Assembly: GCF_004362215.1 (NCBI RefSeq)
Contig: NZ_SNWR01000002.1
Span: 1,116,001 to 1,180,000, forward strand
Source: Paractinoplanes brasiliensis
GTDB taxonomy: Bacteria; Actinomycetota; Actinomycetes; Mycobacteriales; Micromonosporaceae
DNA length: 64,000 nt
Reading direction: 5' to 3'
Position 1 is the first letter of the stretch. Every line of letters starts with the position of its first letter. The notes under the pieces are model-generated. The model was not told the origin of the DNA and searched no databases. It was given only the letters and a program-made list of their open reading frames with translations. A program made the position numbers and the translations under genes. Shown here in pieces: positions 60,252 through 64,000 of the stretch.

Positions 60252-60375
60252 GGTTCGAGGTGCCCCACGACCGCGGTCACGGGGAGAATCTGGGAAGCCG
60301 GTGAGAATCCGGCACAGGGCCCGCTGCGGTGACCCGGGCGATCGACCTGGGAAGTCCGAAGACCGGCCTCGATCC
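60252..60375 (+). promoter_or_regulatory. cobalamin riboswitch upstream of chlID-cobO-cobB
   Basis: P1 pairs GGTTCGAGG (60252-60260) with CCTCGATCC (60367-60375). Inside are GGGAAGCCGGTGAGAATCC, the GCAxCAGGGC-like core, and the B12 box AGTCCGAAGACCGGCC (60353-60368). It ends 57 bases before the chlID start. Expected to repress the chelatase-adenosyltransferase unit in B12. Confidence 0.95.
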
Positions 60376-60432
60376 GAGCCACGGCGCACTCCGCGTCGTG
60401 GACCGCCATGGCAGATCGAGCGGGAGCCCTAC

Positions 60433-62415
60433 ATGCCAGCGCAGTACCCCTTCTGTGCCGTCGTCGGCGCCGACGACATGACCCTCGCCCTCACCCTGGT
60501 CGCGATCGACCCGCTCATCGGCGGCGTCCTGGTCCGCGGCGAGAAGGGCACCGCCAAGACGACTACCGTGCGCGGCCTGGCCGAGGTGCTCCCGGCGGTG
60601 CGGGTCTACGCGGGCGACCGGTTCTCGATCGACCCGGACGATCCCTCGGCGGTCTGCCCCGACGGGCCCTTCGGCGCGTCCACACCCGTCGTCGAACGCC
60701 CGGTACGCCTCGTCGAACTGCCCGTCGGGGCCGGCGACGACCGGGTGACCGGTTCGCTGAAGCTCGACGCGGCACTGCGTGACGGGGTCGTCGCGTTCGA
60801 ACCCGGTCTGCTGGCCCGGGCTCATCGTGGCCTGCTCTACGTCGACGAGGTCAACCTGCTGCCCGACCACCTGGTCGACCTGCTGCTCGACGCCGCGGCG
60901 ACCGGCCGGGTCAGCGTCGAACGCGACGGTGTCTCCGTCGAGCACGCCTCCCGGTTCGTGCTGATCGGCACGATGAACCCGGAGGAGGGCGAATTGCGCC
61001 CGCAACTGCTCGACCGGTTCGGCCTGACCGTCGAGGTCACCGCCCCGCGCGACCCCGTCCGGCGGGTGCAGGCGGTGCGCCGCCGGCTGGCGTTCGACGC
61101 CGACCCCGAGGGCTTCGCCGCACGCTGGGCCGGGGAGCAGGACGGCATGCGCGCCCGGCTGGCCGCCGCGCGGCGGTCGCTGGCCGATGTCGTGCTCGAC
61201 GACGAGACGCTCACCAGGATCGCCGAGCTGTGCGCCGCGTTCGACGTCGACGGCCTGCGTGCGGACCTCGTCACCGCCCGCGCCGCCGCGGCACACGCGG
61301 CCTGGCGGGGACGCACGCTGGTGACGGTCGAGGACATCCGGGTCGCCGCCCGCCTCGCGCTGCCGCACCGCCGCCGCCGTAACCCCTTCGACGAGCCCGG
61401 CCTCGACCAGGACCGCCTCGACGACCTGCTCGGCCCCGACAACCCCGACCCCGACCCCGGACCGGACGGACCTGGCGGCCCCGGCAACGGGGCACCGGAC
61501 GACACCGGGCACGAGGGACCGGCCGGGAACGGCCCCGGATCCGCCGCTCCCGAACCGCAGACCGCCGGCGCCACATCGGTGGCCTCCGCCGGTGAGCCGG
61601 CACGTGCCCGGCTGCTCGTCGTGAAGGGAACCGGCGACGGTCAGGCCGGCCGCCGGTCCCGGGCCCGGACGCCGCAGGGCCGAGTCGCCGGGCTGCGGGG
61701 CGGCACGGCCACCGGCGGTCGTCTGCACCTGCCGGGCACCATCACCGCGGCGGCGCCGCACCAGCGTTCCCGTGGTGGCCTGAGCGGCGGTCGCGGCCTC
61801 GCGCTCGTGCCCGGCGACCTGCGCCGGGCCGAGACCGTCGGGCGGGAGTCGAACCTCGTGCTGCTGTGCGTGGACGCGTCCGGTTCGATGGCGGCCCGCC
61901 GCCGTATGGAGCAGGTCAAGACCGCTGCGCTGTCGCTGCTGCTGGACGCCTACCGCCGCCGGGACAAGGTCGCTCTGGTGACGTTCCGGCGGCACACCGC
62001 CGAGGTCGTCCTGCCGCCGACCGGCTCGGTCGACGTCGCCTCACGCCGCCTGGCCGACCTGCCGGCCGGTGGCCGGACCCCGCTGGCCGAGGGCCTGGAA
62101 CGCAGCTGGGAGGTGCTGCGCCGGGAGGCGTTGCGCGATCCGTCCCGCCGGCCGCTGCTGGTCGTGGTGACCGACGGCCGCGCCACCTCCGGCCCGGACC
62201 CGCTCGGTCGCGCCCACCGCGCCGCCGCCGCGCTTGCCACCAGCGGCGTCCAGGTCGTGGTCGTCGACTGCGAGACCGGACGATTCCGGCTCGGCCTCGC
62301 CGCCCAGCTGGCCACACACCTGCGGGCCGAGCACGTGCCGCTCGGTGAGGTGACTGCCGATGCGCTCACCGGGGTGGTCCGCGCGGCCACCGCGCCCCGG
62401 GCGGGGGTGGCCTGA
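60433..62415 (+). CDS. fused ChlI/ChlD-type chelatase subunit (cobaltochelatase partner of CobN)
   Basis: 660 residues from ATG 60433 with GGGAG 6 bases upstream. The N-terminal AAA+ domain has Walker A RGEKGTAKTT near residue 36, LLYVDEVNLLPDHLVDLLLD, IGTMNPEEGELRPQLLDRFG, and an arginine finger. A Pro/Gly/Asp-rich linker (residues about 330-400) leads to a C-terminal VWA domain with MIDAS VDASGSM, GRTPLAEGL and VVTDGRAT. Energises cobalt insertion with CobN. Stop overlaps cobO ATG (TGATG). Confidence 0.93.
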   Translation: MPAQYPFCAVVGADDMTLALTLVAIDPLIGGVLVRGEKGTAKTTTVRGLAEVLPAVRVYAGDRFSIDPDDPSAVCPDGPFGASTPVVERPVRLVELPVGAGDDRVTGSLKLDAALRDGVVAFEPGLLARAHRGLLYVDEVNLLPDHLVDLLLDAAATGRVSVERDGVSVEHASRFVLIGTMNPEEGELRPQLLDRFGLTVEVTAPRDPVRRVQAVRRRLAFDADPEGFAARWAGEQDGMRARLAAARRSLADVVLDDETLTRIAELCAAFDVDGLRADLVTARAAAAHAAWRGRTLVTVEDIRVAARLALPHRRRRNPFDEPGLDQDRLDDLLGPDNPDPDPGPDGPGGPGNGAPDDTGHEGPAGNGPGSAAPEPQTAGATSVASAGEPARARLLVVKGTGDGQAGRRSRARTPQGRVAGLRGGTATGGRLHLPGTITAAAPHQRSRGGLSGGRGLALVPGDLRRAETVGRESNLVLLCVDASGSMAARRRMEQVKTAALSLLLDAYRRRDKVALVTFRRHTAEVVLPPTGSVDVASRRLADLPAGGRTPLAEGLERSWEVLRREALRDPSRRPLLVVVTDGRATSGPDPLGRAHRAAAALATSGVQVVVVDCETGRFRLGLAAQLATHLRAEHVPLGEVTADALTGVVRAATAPRAGVA

Positions 62416-63029
62416 TGCCGCAGGGCAAACCGCTCGTCGTCCCGGACGACGGCAGCACCACCCGTCAGCGGCGCAACCAGCCGCTGCTGATGGTCCACAC
62501 CGGCAACGGCAAGGGCAAGTCCACCGCCGCCTTCGGCCTGGCGATGCGCGCCTGGAACCAGGGCTGGGACATCGGGGTGTTCCAGTTCGTGAAGTCGGCC
62601 AAGTGGCGCATCGGGGAACAGACGGTCCTGGAAAGGCTCGCGTTGCTGCACGAGCAGACCGGGGAGGGCGGCCCCGTCGAGTGGCACAAGATGGGCTCGG
62701 GATGGTCCTGGAGCCGCAAGAGCGGCACCGAGGCGGACCATGCCGCAGACGCCGCCGAGGGCTGGGCCGAGGTGAAACGCCGCATCCAGGCCGAACGGCA
62801 CCAGCTGTACATCTTGGACGAGTTCACCTATCCGATGCAGTGGGGCTGGGTCGACACCGACGACGTCGTCGAGACGCTGACCCGTCGTCCCGGCCGTCAG
62901 CACGTGGTCGTCACCGGACGCCGGGCCGATCCCCGGCTGGTCGGGGCAGCCGACCTGGTGACCGAGATGCAGCACGTCAAGCACCCGATGGACGTCGGCC
63001 GGAAGGGCCAGCGAGGCATCGAATGGTGA
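62415..63029 (+). CDS. cobO: cob(I)yrinic acid a,c-diamide adenosyltransferase
   Basis: 204 residues. P-loop TGNGKGKSTAAFGLAMRAWN, then VFQFVKSAKWRIGEQTVLER, LYILDEFTYPMQWGWVDTD, and VVVTGRRADPRLVGAADLVT are the CobA/CobO signatures. Transfers the adenosyl group of ATP to cobalt of corrinoids. Unusual N-terminal tail of 20 residues before the domain is normal for actinobacteria. Coupled to cobB through GTGA. Confidence 0.97.
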   Translation: MPQGKPLVVPDDGSTTRQRRNQPLLMVHTGNGKGKSTAAFGLAMRAWNQGWDIGVFQFVKSAKWRIGEQTVLERLALLHEQTGEGGPVEWHKMGSGWSWSRKSGTEADHAADAAEGWAEVKRRIQAERHQLYILDEFTYPMQWGWVDTDDVVETLTRRPGRQHVVVTGRRADPRLVGAADLVTEMQHVKHPMDVGRKGQRGIEW

Positions 63030-64000
63030 GCCTGCCGCGGCTGATCGTCGCGGCGCCGGCGTCCGGCCACGGCAAGACAACGGTCGCGACCGGGCTCATG
63101 GCCGCGCTCGCCGCGCGCGGGCACACCGTGTCAGGGCACAAAGTGGGGCCCGACTACATCGACCCCGGTTACCACGCCCTGGCCACCGGACGCCCCGGCC
63201 GCAACCTCGACCCGCACCTGACCGACCCCTCCCTCGTGGTTCCGCTGCTGCTGCACGGCGCCCGCGACGCCGACATCGCGATCGTCGAAGGAGTCATGGG
63301 CCTGTACGACGGCCGCATCGGCGGCGACGGGTTCGCCTCCACCGCGCACCTCGCGACCCTCACCGCGACCCCGATCCTGCTGGTCGTGGACATCTCGCAC
63401 ACCTCGCGCAGCGTGGGCGCCGTCGTGCACGGAATGGCCACGTTCCAGCCCGGCATCACCGTCGCGGGCGTCGTGCTCAACAAGGCCGGCTCGTCGCGCC
63501 ACGCCGCCGAGGCGGCCCGCGCGGTGGAGTCCACCGGCGTGCCCGTGCTGGGGATCCTGCACCGCGACCAGGGTGTCACCGCTCCGTCACGGCACCTCGG
63601 GCTCGTCCCGGCCGCCGAACGCGACGAGGCGGCCGCCTCCCTGGGCCTGCTCGCCGAGCAGATCTCCCGTCACGTCGACCTCGACGCCGTGCTGCAGGTG
63701 GCACGCACCGCCCCCGATCTGAACGCGGAGCCGTGGAACCCGGCGGCACACATCCGCCGCCCCGGCTCCGGATCACCGGTCGTCGCGGTCGCGGCCGGGC
63801 GTGCCTTCACGTTCCGGTACGCCGAGACGGCCGAGCTGCTGCAGGCGGCGGGCTGCGCCGTCGTCACGTTCGACCCGGCCCGCGACCAGCGGCTCCCCGC
63901 CGGGACGAGTGGGTTGTACCTCGGCGGGGGCTTCCCCGAGGTGCACGCGTCCACGCTGAGCGCCAACTCCGCCCTGCGCCACGAACTGCGCCAGGCAGTC
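63026..64000 (+). CDS. cobB: hydrogenobyrinic acid a,c-diamide synthase CobB, 3' end outside window
   Basis: GTG 63026 overlaps the cobO stop; 325 codons are visible and open to the edge. DethioBiotin-synthase-like N-terminal domain: LIVAAPASGHGKTTVATGLM, SGHKVGPDYIDPGYHALATG, and EGVMGLYDGRIGGDGFAS. The start of the glutamine amidotransferase domain is seen at the end (AGTSGLYLGGGFPEVHAST). Amidates the a and c side chains before cobalt insertion. Full assignment certain despite truncation. Confidence 0.97.
   Translation, partial: MSLPRLIVAAPASGHGKTTVATGLMAALAARGHTVSGHKVGPDYIDPGYHALATGRPGRNLDPHLTDPSLVVPLLLHGARDADIAIVEGVMGLYDGRIGGDGFASTAHLATLTATPILLVVDISHTSRSVGAVVHGMATFQPGITVAGVVLNKAGSSRHAAEAARAVESTGVPVLGILHRDQGVTAPSRHLGLVPAAERDEAAASLGLLAEQISRHVDLDAVLQVARTAPDLNAEPWNPAAHIRRPGSGSPVVAVAAGRAFTFRYAETAELLQAAGCAVVTFDPARDQRLPAGTSGLYLGGGFPEVHASTLSANSALRHELRQAV

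Overview
This is a very GC-rich actinomycete chromosome segment. The gene order pgsA - DUF881 - sbp - DUF881 - gcvH - FHA - MerR - bifunctional nuclease - MerR, the FxSxx-COOH RiPP locus, the aerobic cobalamin genes, frequent GTG/TTG starts, and GTGA/ATGA stop-start overlaps all fit Micromonosporaceae. Actinoplanes is the most likely genus, and the PilZ-tailed chemoreceptor-like protein and stand-alone CheB would suit its motile spores. I found no tRNA, rRNA, CRISPR array or intact mobile element. The only mobile-element trace is a decayed integrase fragment near 32.5-32.9 kb.

Layout. 1-8.3 kb (minus): an FxSxx-COOH cyclophane-RiPP locus with FxsA precursor, FxsB radical SAM/SPASM maturase, two TIR-like proteins and the start of a giant ParA/TIR-like/NB-ARC/TPR protein (FxsT), preceded by a methyltransferase and a small unknown protein. 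8.4-14.35 kb (minus): the conserved cell-envelope and central-metabolism block from pgsA to the distal MerR, with an apparent frameshift in one DUF881 gene. 14.35-21.5 kb: a candidate structured leader RNA with an intrinsic terminator, an SDR, a WYL regulator, a MoxR-ATPase/VWA pair and a PhzF protein. 21.9-27.6 kb: ABC-F ATPase, lipoprotein metallopeptidase, a glnII - N-formylglutamate amidohydrolase operon with a GlnR-like box, and CheB. 27.6-32.5 kb: an Hsp70-like/TIR/FHA/membrane fusion protein, GNAT, SMI1/KNR4 protein and sialidase. 33.2-37.2 kb: membrane M48 peptidase, an unknown membrane protein and the MCP-PilZ protein. 37.2-43.3 kb: a TetR gene divergent from a beta-oxidation operon (ACAD, thiolase, FadB, CoA-transferase/racemase) with a palindromic operator. 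43.4-50.5 kb: PASTA membrane protein, SnoaL/TetR pair, a dormancy/hypoxia-type set (CBS-BON, Acg-like nitroreductase, Usp) around DosR-like boxes, ABM, AraC and PhyH proteins. 50.5-64 kb: cobalamin synthesis (cobF-cobN, cobG-cobH-cobIJ, cobL-cobM, chlID-cobO-cobB) with two B12 riboswitches.

How the genes work together. The cob genes form four transcription units. The two units that carry the cobaltochelatase subunits (cobN and chlID) are each headed by a cobalamin riboswitch, so metal insertion appears to be the step under B12 feedback. The fatty-acid operon is probably repressed by the adjacent TetR. glnII and the amidohydrolase form a nitrogen unit. Three intergenic regions contain unrelated families of short degenerate tandem repeats (15.71-15.80, 21.5-21.86 and 30.49-30.61 kb). 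The strongest candidates for new biology are the FxsA locus with its promoter-defined precursor start and extra upstream genes, the Hsp70-TIR-FHA membrane protein next to an SMI1 protein, and the terminator-ended leader RNA at 14.65-14.76 kb.
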